Assembly (NCBI GenBank): GCA_902559885.1 | Contig: CACEJU010000003.1 | Coordinates: forward strand, 1 to 33,541 | Reading direction: 5' to 3' | Source of the DNA: an uncultured SAR86 cluster bacterium | GTDB lineage: Bacteria > Pseudomonadota > Gammaproteobacteria > Magnimaribacterales > D2472 | DNA: 33,541 nucleotides | In this document: in pieces, positions 27,071 through 33,541 of the stretch | How positions within the stretch are numbered: position 1 is the stretch's first letter | Layout of the letters: each line of letters opens with the position of its first letter | The notes under the pieces: generated by a model | What the model was told of the DNA's origin: nothing | Databases searched by the model: none | The model's input: the letters and a program-made list of their open reading frames with translations, nothing else | Translations under genes and position numbers: made by a program

Positions 27071-27746
27071 TTTCTTTAATTAGAGGAATGGTAATTTTCT
27101 TCTTAGTGGATAGAGAGTATTCGTCTAGCTTGAATAAGATATGCTTAAGATGAGCAATGTCTCTTTTGGCATGATTAAGAATATAATTAATCTCTTTATC
27201 ACCAATATTAATGGAGTTGTGTTCAATAATTAGGTCAATAGCTGCCTCAATATCCCTGTCATCTAAATTTGCAACATTATATTTTAGCAATTTATTTAAC
27301 CTGGAAAGAAGATCTGGTAGATTGAATCCTGCTATATCTATAGAGCCTGATACTGAAAATATAATTCTTGAAGTTGATTGTTGGCATTGGTTAATTAAAT
27401 TAAAAATTGCCCTTTCCCACTCGTCATTTTTAGCTATAAAATCAATATCATCAATACAAATTAAATCAATTTTATTAATGGAATCTAATACGCTTGGATC
27501 ATAATCAAGTGCTTTTTTTATTGGTAGATAAAATGATGTTTTTCCAATCTCATTATAGAAATTACATACTGATTGAAGAAGATGTGATTTACCTATATTT
27601 GAACTAGCTTGAATGATAATATCTCCGGCTTCTTGATCTTTAAGATTATTAACTAAATTTAAGTTTTCTTTGTTTGTGTAAAAATCTCTAAAAATTAATT
27701 TAGGTTTTGCTGACCATGGAAATGTAAGCTGCTGGGGATTATTCAT
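27063..27746 (-). CDS. hda: DnaA regulatory inactivator Hda
   Basis: AAA+ protein that, bound to the sliding clamp, stimulates ATP hydrolysis on DnaA and so limits replication initiation. It has 227 residues. The N-terminal clamp-binding motif is QQLTFPW (residues 5-11). The degenerate P-loop is ASSNIGKSHLL and the Walker B region is ICIDDIDFI; the DLLSRLNKLLKYNV segment holds the arginine-finger-like box. It lacks the DNA-binding domain of DnaA. The ATG overlaps the upstream phosphatidyltransferase gene by eight bases, and its own 3' end overlaps sppA. From memory, the DUF2066-hda neighbourhood is conserved in Pseudomonas. Confidence 0.95.
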   Translation of the reverse strand: MNNPQQLTFPWSAKPKLIFRDFYTNKENLNLVNNLKDQEAGDIIIQASSNIGKSHLLQSVCNFYNEIGKTSFYLPIKKALDYDPSVLDSINKIDLICIDDIDFIAKNDEWERAIFNLINQCQQSTSRIIFSVSGSIDIAGFNLPDLLSRLNKLLKYNVANLDDRDIEAAIDLIIEHNSINIGDKEINYILNHAKRDIAHLKHILFKLDEYSLSTKKKITIPLIKEII

Positions 27747-28287
27747 TTAAACTTCTAACATGTTTAATCCATGTGAATGCATAAACTGCCAAACTAATGG
27801 TAGCTATACTTGTAATAAAAATTTCTAAAATCACTAGATTTGATTCTTGATTTAAAAAACCTACTAAAAGCTTTACTACAATATATACAATCAACATAAT
27901 TGTAGTAAATTTTCCAAGGAAATTTGGATAAGGTGCCTTAGAGTCAGTAAGAGTCATTTGGAATGCAGCACCTAATAAAATAATGACGTCACGCGCTATT
28001 AATATAAAAAACACATAGAATGGAATCAAATCGCTTAACCATAGAACGAATATCGCTCCAGAAAGCAGAAGCTTGTCTGCGACTGGATCAAGGATCTTTC
28101 CTAGTTCTGATTGCCAGTTTAATTTTCTTGCTAAATATCCATCTAATGCATCTGTTATGGATGCAACAACAAATATTATTAAACTCACTTTGTAGTTCAA
28201 TAAATAAATATTATTTAGTATTGGATAAACTAAACCTATTCTGATGATAGACAATAAATTTGGTATAAATGCAAAATACTTAATCAT
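27739..28287 (-). CDS. CDP-alcohol phosphatidyltransferase, possibly PgsA
   Basis: Integral membrane enzyme that transfers a phosphatidyl group from CDP-diacylglycerol to an alcohol. It has 182 residues, the length of E. coli PgsA, with five to six helices. The family motif is complete: Asp46, Asp49, Gly50, Ala-Arg54, Gly63, Asp67, Asp71 in DALDGYLAR and GKILDPVADK. It starts with NLLSIIRIGLV, typical of phosphatidylglycerophosphate synthases. I leave the gene symbol blank because related enzymes share this motif and a second paralogue may lie elsewhere. It overlaps DUF2066 and hda by eight bases at each end. Confidence 0.87.
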   Translation of the reverse strand: MIKYFAFIPNLLSIIRIGLVYPILNNIYLLNYKVSLIIFVVASITDALDGYLARKLNWQSELGKILDPVADKLLLSGAIFVLWLSDLIPFYVFFILIARDVIILLGAAFQMTLTDSKAPYPNFLGKFTTIMLIVYIVVKLLVGFLNQESNLVILEIFITSIATISLAVYAFTWIKHVRSLNE

Positions 28288-29314
28288 TTATATACCTATA
28301 TTTAATATATTCATCAGACCCTTCTAAAAAATTAAAAGCTAACAATGAAGAAAAATCACTTTTGAAATCTTCCTCTGTGCCATATATCTCAACCTTAAAC
28401 TTAACTTCATTATTATTATAACTAGATAAAGAGATATCTTTTGTAATAAAGGATTTATTTAAACTATTTTTAACTTCTTTGTAATCTTCAAAAGTGTTTA
28501 TGCCAATAATTGAAATATTTACGATAGATGTTGATGAACTTTTAAGCGTTCTTTGGGCTAAAAGCTTATCAATTTTATCTTTTAATAAAGATTCAACAGA
28601 GCCTAATAACCCTTCGGTTATGTTGCTAGCTGCGGATTTGCTGATATCACCAGAAACTTCCCATGCATTTATACCTGTATTAACAAGCTCAATATTAATT
28701 AGCTCATCATAATCATATTTATTAGCTACAGAATCATTTGCCTGCATTAAAAAATTTTTTTCCTTTTGTTTTTGCATGTCGATCAAATCTAGTTCTGGTA
28801 AATCTACAAAAACCCCTCTATATAATTCGATCTTCTTAATTAAATCTAGTAATGCATTGTTTAAATCATTAGAGATAATATTGTTGCTAGATAAAAAATA
28901 TCCCTCATTAATACCATCTTGGATATTTAATAATAGCAAAATTGATGGCCTAGAATACCCAACCAAAGGAATATCAAGTTCTAAAAAAGTTTGTATAAAT
29001 AACTCTTGATTGAAATTAGTAACTAGATAACTCTTGTTATCAATTCTTTTTGATGTGTATGAAAGAATATATTTTTCTCTTGGATTTCCGGCATTTATGA
29101 TCTTCCATATATTCGAAGGGCTTGATGAGCCACTTAATCTAAAAACCATCACATTAAATGATTCATTTAAAGTTTTTTGTATATTAGATGTCGAGTCTAT
29201 AGGATAATATACGTTAAAAAGATCTTTATATTCTTTTGTGTAGGATGGTATGCATAAAAATATTGCTAAAAATATTAACTTAGATTTTAGAGCTTTTTTA
29301 AAAATAATTTCCAC
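28280..29314 (-). CDS. DUF2066 exported protein
   Basis: A 344-residue protein of unknown function. A lysine-rich start and a hydrophobic stretch (KSKLIFLAIFLCIPSY, about residues 11-26) look like a signal peptide. The LSGSSSP and NPREKYILSYTS-like segments and the VPLVGYSRPSILLLLNI-like stretch fit DUF2066, which I identify mainly from context (between purM and hda, as I recall from Pseudomonas). The start is GTG at 29312-29314, with no ribosome-binding site seen; no in-frame ATG would keep the signal peptide. It is divergent from purM with only 13 bases between start codons and overlaps the phosphatidyltransferase gene by eight bases. Confidence 0.78.
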   Translation of the reverse strand: MEIIFKKALKSKLIFLAIFLCIPSYTKEYKDLFNVYYPIDSTSNIQKTLNESFNVMVFRLSGSSSPSNIWKIINAGNPREKYILSYTSKRIDNKSYLVTNFNQELFIQTFLELDIPLVGYSRPSILLLLNIQDGINEGYFLSSNNIISNDLNNALLDLIKKIELYRGVFVDLPELDLIDMQKQKEKNFLMQANDSVANKYDYDELINIELVNTGINAWEVSGDISKSAASNITEGLLGSVESLLKDKIDKLLAQRTLKSSSTSIVNISIIGINTFEDYKEVKNSLNKSFITKDISLSSYNNNEVKFKVEIYGTEEDFKSDFSSLLAFNFLEGSDEYIKYRYIND

Positions 29315-29327
29315 AAGGATATTTTAA

Positions 29328-30359
29328 ATGACAAAAGATAATATACACAGTGATCCATATAAATTAGCTGGTGTTGATATAGATGCTGGTAATGATTTAA
29401 TACATAAAATAAAAGCTGATGTTCAATCTACTGCTAATAGTTCTGTTTTAGGCGGTATTGGTGGTTTTGCAGGCATGTATAAGCTACCAACTGGTCTAAA
29501 AAACCCTATATTGGTGGCATGCACAGATGGTGTTGGTACAAAAGTTTCTCTTGCACAAGAATATAATAAATTAGATAACATAGGTCAGGATTTGGTCGCC
29601 ATGTGCGTAAATGATCTCATTACATGCGGAGCTTCTCCCATGTTCTTTTTAGATTATTTTGCTAGTTCAAAATTAAATATAAATGATACGGCCGTTGTTA
29701 TTAAAAGTATTGCTTCTGCATGCAAAGCAAGTGACTGTGCCCTTCTAGGAGGTGAAACAGCTGAAATGCCAGATCATTATATTGGCAATAACTTTGATTT
29801 AGCTGGTTTCTCTGTAGGTTGTGTTGAGGAAAGTAAGGTTATTAATGGATCAAGCATTGAAGATGGTGATGTGATCATTGGAGTTGAGTCTAGTGGGCCA
29901 CATTCAAATGGCTACTCTCTTATTAGAAAAATTTTAAATGAAAGTACTTTAATGGATAATAAAAAAAGTGAACTAGCTAAAGATTTATTAGCTCCTACCA
30001 TTTTGTATACATCCTTAACTAAAAAGATTCTAGACGATTTTAATATAAAAGGTATGGCGCATATTACTGGTGGTGGAATTACAGAAAATATTCCAAGAAT
30101 AGTTCCTGATGTCTTGCAGGTAGAAATATATAAAGATGAATGGGATTTTCCTAAAATTTTTAATTGGATAAAAGATGCAGGAAATATAAATATGACTGAT
30201 ATGTATAAAATATTTAATTGCGGTATTGGCTATGTATTTATAGTTTCAAAAGATGAATCAGATCAACTAAGACACGCTATAGGTAATGAGGGTTTTAATT
30301 CTTATCTTATTGGTGGCATATCAAAAAAAACTAATAAAGAAGACCTCATATATATTTAA
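29328..30359 (+). CDS. purM: Phosphoribosylformylglycinamidine cyclo-ligase (AIR synthetase)
   Basis: Fifth step of purine synthesis: ATP-dependent ring closure of FGAM to aminoimidazole ribotide. It has 343 residues (E. coli 345). GGIGGFAGMY, VACTDGVGTKVSLA, GQDLVAMCVNDLITCGASPMFFLDY, GCALLGGETAEMP-like and HITGGGITENIPR are the expected AIRS segments. An AAGGAT ribosome-binding site precedes the ATG; the whole gap to the divergent DUF2066 start is 13 bases. It is followed by purN after four bases. Confidence 0.97.
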   Translation: MTKDNIHSDPYKLAGVDIDAGNDLIHKIKADVQSTANSSVLGGIGGFAGMYKLPTGLKNPILVACTDGVGTKVSLAQEYNKLDNIGQDLVAMCVNDLITCGASPMFFLDYFASSKLNINDTAVVIKSIASACKASDCALLGGETAEMPDHYIGNNFDLAGFSVGCVEESKVINGSSIEDGDVIIGVESSGPHSNGYSLIRKILNESTLMDNKKSELAKDLLAPTILYTSLTKKILDDFNIKGMAHITGGGITENIPRIVPDVLQVEIYKDEWDFPKIFNWIKDAGNINMTDMYKIFNCGIGYVFIVSKDESDQLRHAIGNEGFNSYLIGGISKKTNKEDLIYI

Positions 30360-30363
30360 TTTA

Positions 30364-31017
30364 ATGAAGAAAATTATTGTTTTAATCTCAGGTAGTGGAT
30401 CAAATCTACAAGCAATAATTGATCAAATTAAACTTAATAACATTAATGCTTCCATAGAATGCGTGATATCAAATAATGAGGATGCGTATGGTCTGATAAG
30501 AGCCAAAGAGTCTTATATTAACACCCAAGTTATTAACCATAACAATTTTGATTCAAGAGAAGATTTTGATCAAAAATTAATCTACGAAATAGAAAAATAT
30601 AATCCTGATTTGGTTGTGCTTGCTGGTTTTATGAGAATTTTATCACCAATTATTACCTCTAAACTTATAGGTAAAATTATTAATATTCATCCATCACTTC
30701 TTCCAAAATATCCAGGTTTAAACACCCATGCAAAAGTTTTAGAAAATAAAGATATTATTCATGGTGTATCTATTCATTATGTCGATGATGGCTTGGATGA
30801 AGGGCCATTAATAGCACAGGGAGAAATTTCTATTAATGCTCATGATGATATTGATAAGGTTATAGAAAGGATTCATAAGATTGAGCATGATCTATTCCCA
30901 TATATTATTAAATTAATATGTAATAACTTAATAACATTAGATGAAAATAAAATATTATATAGTGATGATATTGAACTAAATGATAAAAATATAATCTATA
31001 AAAAATATGATATATAA
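30364..31017 (+). CDS. purN: Phosphoribosylglycinamide formyltransferase (GAR transformylase)
   Basis: Third step of purine synthesis: transfers a formyl group from 10-formyl-THF to GAR. It has 217 residues from the ATG at 30364 (E. coli 212). The phosphate-binding GSGSNLQA is at 10-16, and the catalytic Asn107, His109 and Asp145 lie in IINIHPSLLPKYPG and VDDGLDEGP. A longer reading frame begins at 30286 inside purM but adds unrelated residues before the conserved MKKIIVLISGSG, so I reject it. No ribosome-binding site is visible; coupling to purM is likely. It overlaps the DUF3108 gene by 11 bases. Confidence 0.96.
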   Translation: MKKIIVLISGSGSNLQAIIDQIKLNNINASIECVISNNEDAYGLIRAKESYINTQVINHNNFDSREDFDQKLIYEIEKYNPDLVVLAGFMRILSPIITSKLIGKIINIHPSLLPKYPGLNTHAKVLENKDIIHGVSIHYVDDGLDEGPLIAQGEISINAHDDIDKVIERIHKIEHDLFPYIIKLICNNLITLDENKILYSDDIELNDKNIIYKKYDI

Positions 31018-31690
31018 ATTAATTCCTGTCTTGCTTTTAAGCCTCACAATTAATGCTGAGGTAAAAAATTATTCAGCAGAATATGAGTTTATTTCAGAAG
31101 AAATAACAATTGCTGGTACTAGAGCACTAGATATTAACGAGGGATTAGGCAGCCTATCTTTTAAAGCAAAAAACTTATTAGCGAGTATGTTTTTTGAAAG
31201 TAAATTTAGAGTTATTGATGGTAAGGTTATTTCTGATTCATATAAAGTCAGAATTAAGCCAAAGTTTGTTAACAGAGATCAAGAATTAGTTTTTAATCAT
31301 GAAAATAATACAATCTCTTCTAAGGGAAGGGATAATTGGATAGTTGAAGTAGATAAGAATATCCAAATATTAGATCCTCTTAATAGTCAAATTCAACTAA
31401 AACTTAATATAGCTAATAATGTTAATAATTTTTCTCTTAACTTGATCGATCTAGAAAATGGCGCGCTAGAAAGTTATCAATATATTGTTGATGGAGTAAA
31501 AACCATTGAATTTAAAGATGAGCTTTATGACTGCATGGTTGTAAAAAGAATAAAGCTTGACTCTGATAGTGACAAAGTGACTTTATATTTTGTATCAAAG
31601 GATCTTGGTTATATGTTTATTCAAGTTCAAGAAAGTTCTGAAAAAAGAGAGCAGGAACTTCAATTGATTGAGCTATTAAGTCTTGGGTAA
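31007..31690 (+). CDS. DUF3108 exported protein
   Basis: A 227-residue protein of unknown function with a short signal peptide ([17 protein letters not shown], cleavage near residue 17) and a beta-rich mature part. The opening NYSAEYEF and the later [35 protein letters not shown] match the DUF3108 layout, and the gene follows purN as I recall from Pseudomonas. Its ATG lies inside the end of purN. Its last 15 bases overlap the dcd gene on the other strand. Confidence 0.8.
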   Translation: MIYKLIPVLLLSLTINAEVKNYSAEYEFISEEITIAGTRALDINEGLGSLSFKAKNLLASMFFESKFRVIDGKVISDSYKVRIKPKFVNRDQELVFNHENNTISSKGRDNWIVEVDKNIQILDPLNSQIQLKLNIANNVNNFSLNLIDLENGALESYQYIVDGVKTIEFKDELYDCMVVKRIKLDSDSDKVTLYFVSKDLGYMFIQVQESSEKREQELQLIELLSLG

Positions 31691-32245
31691 CGTGACGCCT
31701 GTTTGACCTTGATATTTACCAGATCTATCAGCATAACTAACCTCACACTCCTCATCTGATTCTAGAAATATCATTTGAGCAACACCCTCTCCAGCATATA
31801 TTTTTGCAGGTAAGTTTGTGGTGTTTGAAAATTCTAATGTTACATGCCCTTCCCATTCTGGTTCTAGAGGAGTTACATTAACGATGATTCCACATCTTGC
31901 ATACGTTGATTTTCCAAGACATATAGTTAAGACATTTCTTGGTATTTTAAAATATTCAATAGTTCTGGCTAAAGCAAATGAGTTTGGCGGAATAACACAT
32001 ATATCAGACTCAATATTTACAAAACTCTTATCATCAAATTTTTTGGGATCCACAATGGCTGAATTAATGTTTGTAAAAACCTTGAATTCATTAGCGCATC
32101 TTACGTCATAACCAAAACTCGAAACACCATATGAGATTAATTTATTTCCATCAGAATCTTTTCTTATTTGATTTTCAGAAAATGGATTTATCATACTTGA
32201 TTCTAAAGACATTTTTTTAATCCATTTATCAGATTTAATTGTCAT
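31676..32245 (-). CDS. dcd: dCTP deaminase
   Basis: Deaminates dCTP to dUTP, the main source of dUMP for thymidylate synthesis in gammaproteobacteria. It has 189 residues (E. coli 193). It begins with [11 protein letters not shown] and has [27 protein letters not shown], and the catalytic glutamate in HVTLEF. The C-terminus [12 protein letters not shown] is that of the Pseudomonas-like trimer rather than the E. coli ending. A strong AGGAG ribosome-binding site lies eight bases upstream. The start overlaps recR by 11 bases. Confidence 0.96.
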   Translation of the reverse strand: MTIKSDKWIKKMSLESSMINPFSENQIRKDSDGNKLISYGVSSFGYDVRCANEFKVFTNINSAIVDPKKFDDKSFVNIESDICVIPPNSFALARTIEYFKIPRNVLTICLGKSTYARCGIIVNVTPLEPEWEGHVTLEFSNTTNLPAKIYAGEGVAQMIFLESDEECEVSYADRSGKYQGQTGVTLPKT

Positions 32246-32831
32246 CTAAGCTTCTCCTTCCTGTAATCGCTCTAGCAATTGTATTTCCATCAACATATTC
32301 TAATTCCCCACCTATTGGAATGCCATATGAAATTCTAGATACAGTAACATTTTTAATATTTTCTTTAATATAAAGAGCGGTAGCATCGCCCTCAACTGTT
32401 GAGCTTGTTGCTAATATTACCTCCTCTGTATCTTCATTGTGTATTATCTTAATCAAATCTTTTATACCTAATTCATCAGGTCCAATACCATCCATCGGGG
32501 ATAGTCTTCCCAAAAGAACAAAATATGTCCCCCGATAACCTCCCGTTGATTCAATTGCTAGAACATCTGATATATGCTCAACAACACATATTGATTTTTT
32601 ATCTCTATTTTTATCAGAACAAATATTACAAAAATCTTCAGAAGTAAGCATTCTGCACCTTTGACATCTTTTTATATTTTCAACTGCTTCTAAAATGCTA
32701 TTGGCCATTAATTTCGCACCATCCTTATTTTTATCTATTAGATAAAGAGCCATTCTTTGTGCAGATTTTTTTCCTATCCCGGGCAAAATAGTTAATACCT
32801 CAATTAACTGATACAGTAAATCATTTCTCAT
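32235..32831 (-). CDS. recR: Recombination protein RecR
   Basis: Ring-forming DNA clamp that works with RecO (and RecF) to load RecA at gaps. It has 198 residues. The N-terminal helix-hairpin-helix [16 protein letters not shown], the four-cysteine zinc finger (Cys56, 59, 68, 71) and the Toprim domain ([14 protein letters not shown], then [25 protein letters not shown]) are complete. Its ATG overlaps the dnaX stop by 11 bases. The ybaB gene usually found between dnaX and recR is absent. Confidence 0.97.
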   Translation of the reverse strand: MRNDLLYQLIEVLTILPGIGKKSAQRMALYLIDKNKDGAKLMANSILEAVENIKRCQRCRMLTSEDFCNICSDKNRDKKSICVVEHISDVLAIESTGGYRGTYFVLLGRLSPMDGIGPDELGIKDLIKIIHNEDTEEVILATSSTVEGDATALYIKENIKNVTVSRISYGIPIGGELEYVDGNTIARAITGRRSLDDN

Positions 32832-33541
32832 TATTCAAGCCTTTGGGTTTTATTGATGCCTCATCAATGGAGCTATTAAATTTCTTTAGAAAATTCTGTA
32901 CAGAACTATCTTTAGAGATTTTTTCAATTGAAGAAGTTCTTATTTGATTATATTTTTTTTCTTCTAAAAAAGCTGGAGTATTTTTAGCCATACCTTGCTC
33001 AATAAGAATTTTATATTTGATACTTGTAGTTTTTTCTAAAATTATTAAAAATTCTTCGGCAATATTATTAGGTATTTTTATGAACGCATCATCTCCTATT
33101 AGATAAATCTTATCCTTTTCCTGCTTTACAAACTCGAGATTAAAATAATAATTTTTTAAAAAAGGTGTGAGGTTCATATTTAAAAGTAGTTCATTCCATT
33201 TATCTGAACTTAAATGATTTTCATTACTTGAATTATCAGTATTTTTTTCTCCATTAGGAGCATCTGTTTTATCAGTATCTGGTTTTTTGTTATTAATTGA
33301 TGCTTTTATCGGTTGGACTTTCTTTGGAATCGGAGTTTTAGCACTTTCATTTAAGTTTTTTTTTTCTGAATTAGAGTTATTTGCTTTAAGAGGGTTAAAA
33401 GTAAGCATCCTCAAAATACATATTTCTAGGCATTCTTTTGGATTTGGATGAACATTAAATTTTGAAAGTGCATTAACTGCAATTTCATATTGAAGTTGAG
33501 TGAACTCTTCATCAACCAAATCAGATAGAGCTATTATTTTT
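32821..33541 (-). CDS. dnaX: DNA polymerase III subunit tau, C-terminal part only
   Basis: Clamp-loader and fork-organising subunit. About 239 codons are visible, open to the window edge, so the N-terminal AAA+ domains are missing. The first part is the end of the oligomerisation domain (LQYEIAVNALSKF and CLEICILRMLTFNP). A Ser/Asn/Lys/Asp-rich linker (about 60 residues) follows, then a C-terminal domain starting WNELLLNMNLTPFLKNYY, as expected for the polymerase-binding region. The visible frame begins with TTG at 33519 only by chance; codons continue upstream of it to the edge. An A10 run at the start of the linker is listed separately. Confidence 0.93.
   Translation of the reverse strand, partial: KIIALSDLVDEEFTQLQYEIAVNALSKFNVHPNPKECLEICILRMLTFNPLKANNSNSEKKNLNESAKTPIPKKVQPIKASINNKKPDTDKTDAPNGEKNTDNSSNENHLSSDKWNELLLNMNLTPFLKNYYFNLEFVKQEKDKIYLIGDDAFIKIPNNIAEEFLIILEKTTSIKYKILIEQGMAKNTPAFLEEKKYNQIRTSSIEKISKDSSVQNFLKKFNSSIDEASIKPKGLNNEK
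33356..33365 (-). other. A10 slippery run in dnaX
   Basis: On the coding strand the run reads GAA AAA AAA AAC, ten adenines, in the linker just after the oligomerisation domain. If one A is added the frame meets TGA (33347-33349) after three codons; if one is lost it meets TAA (33351-33353) after ACT. Either slip yields a truncated gamma-like product. No Shine-Dalgarno-like stimulator is seen just upstream, so transcriptional slippage is the more likely route. Confidence 0.5.

Noticed and set aside
27063..27746. Hda as a truncated dnaA
   Set aside because: The clamp-binding N-terminus QQLTFPW and full Hda length show it is a complete Hda rather than a broken DnaA.
30286..30363. An upstream start for PurN inside purM
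   Set aside because: The added residues are a shifted-frame reading of the purM end and do not resemble PurN; the conserved start is MKKIIVLISGSG at 30364.

Overview
This is an AT-rich, tightly packed chromosomal window. I count 29 protein-coding genes, two of them cut by the window edges, and five tRNA genes. I saw no insertion sequences, CRISPR arrays, phage genes or clear pseudogenes. The gene families are gammaproteobacterial (Hda, DUF2066, DUF2069, DUF4389, and the order tig-clpP-clpX-lon-hupB-ppiD). The very short or negative intergenic distances point to a streamlined marine lineage. A SAR86-like organism is my best inference, but the sequence alone does not prove it.

Layout. (1) 1-6535: the 3' part of a LysM-type lytic transglycosylase (mltD), convergent with ppiD-oppA-oppB-oppC, an oligopeptide ABC importer without its ATPases. 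(2) 6554-12654: a protein-quality-control block on the minus strand, read as tRNA-His, tig, clpP, clpX, lon, hupB. It ends at the only convincing intrinsic terminator in the window. (3) 12662-16751: glutamate dehydrogenase (+), then tRNA-Pro, tRNA-Arg, trhO and a GST-like gene (-), then folD (+). (4) 16752-21609, minus strand: an EamA transporter, tRNA-Val, tRNA-Asp, a DUF4149 membrane protein, htpG, gpsA and a DUF4389 protein. (5) 21622-25154: xseA and an M23 peptidase (+), a TlpA-like lipoprotein (-), wrbA and a DUF2069 gene (+). (6) 25150-29314: sppA behind two tandem palindromes, facing DUF2066, a CDP-alcohol phosphatidyltransferase and hda. (7) 29328-33541: purM, purN and a DUF3108 gene (+), convergent with dnaX (partial), recR and dcd (-).

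From memory, folD/tRNAs/tig-clpP-clpX-lon-hupB-ppiD/ABC transporter/mltD and DUF3108-purN-purM/DUF2066-hda/wrbA both match neighbourhoods in Pseudomonas aeruginosa. The window is therefore mostly ancestral gammaproteobacterial backbone with local losses (transporter ATPases, ybaB) and insertions (trhO, GST and gdh between the tRNAs).

I did not find a new multi-gene system. The most interesting signals are small. They are an A10 run in dnaX where a slip of one base in either direction meets a stop almost at once, as expected for making the short gamma subunit; two 18-bp tandem palindromes of the form TGTAAA-N6-TTTACA before sppA; tRNAs placed directly in front of protein genes, including a tRNA-modifying enzyme gene behind a likely substrate tRNA; and six convergent gene pairs that all abut or overlap.
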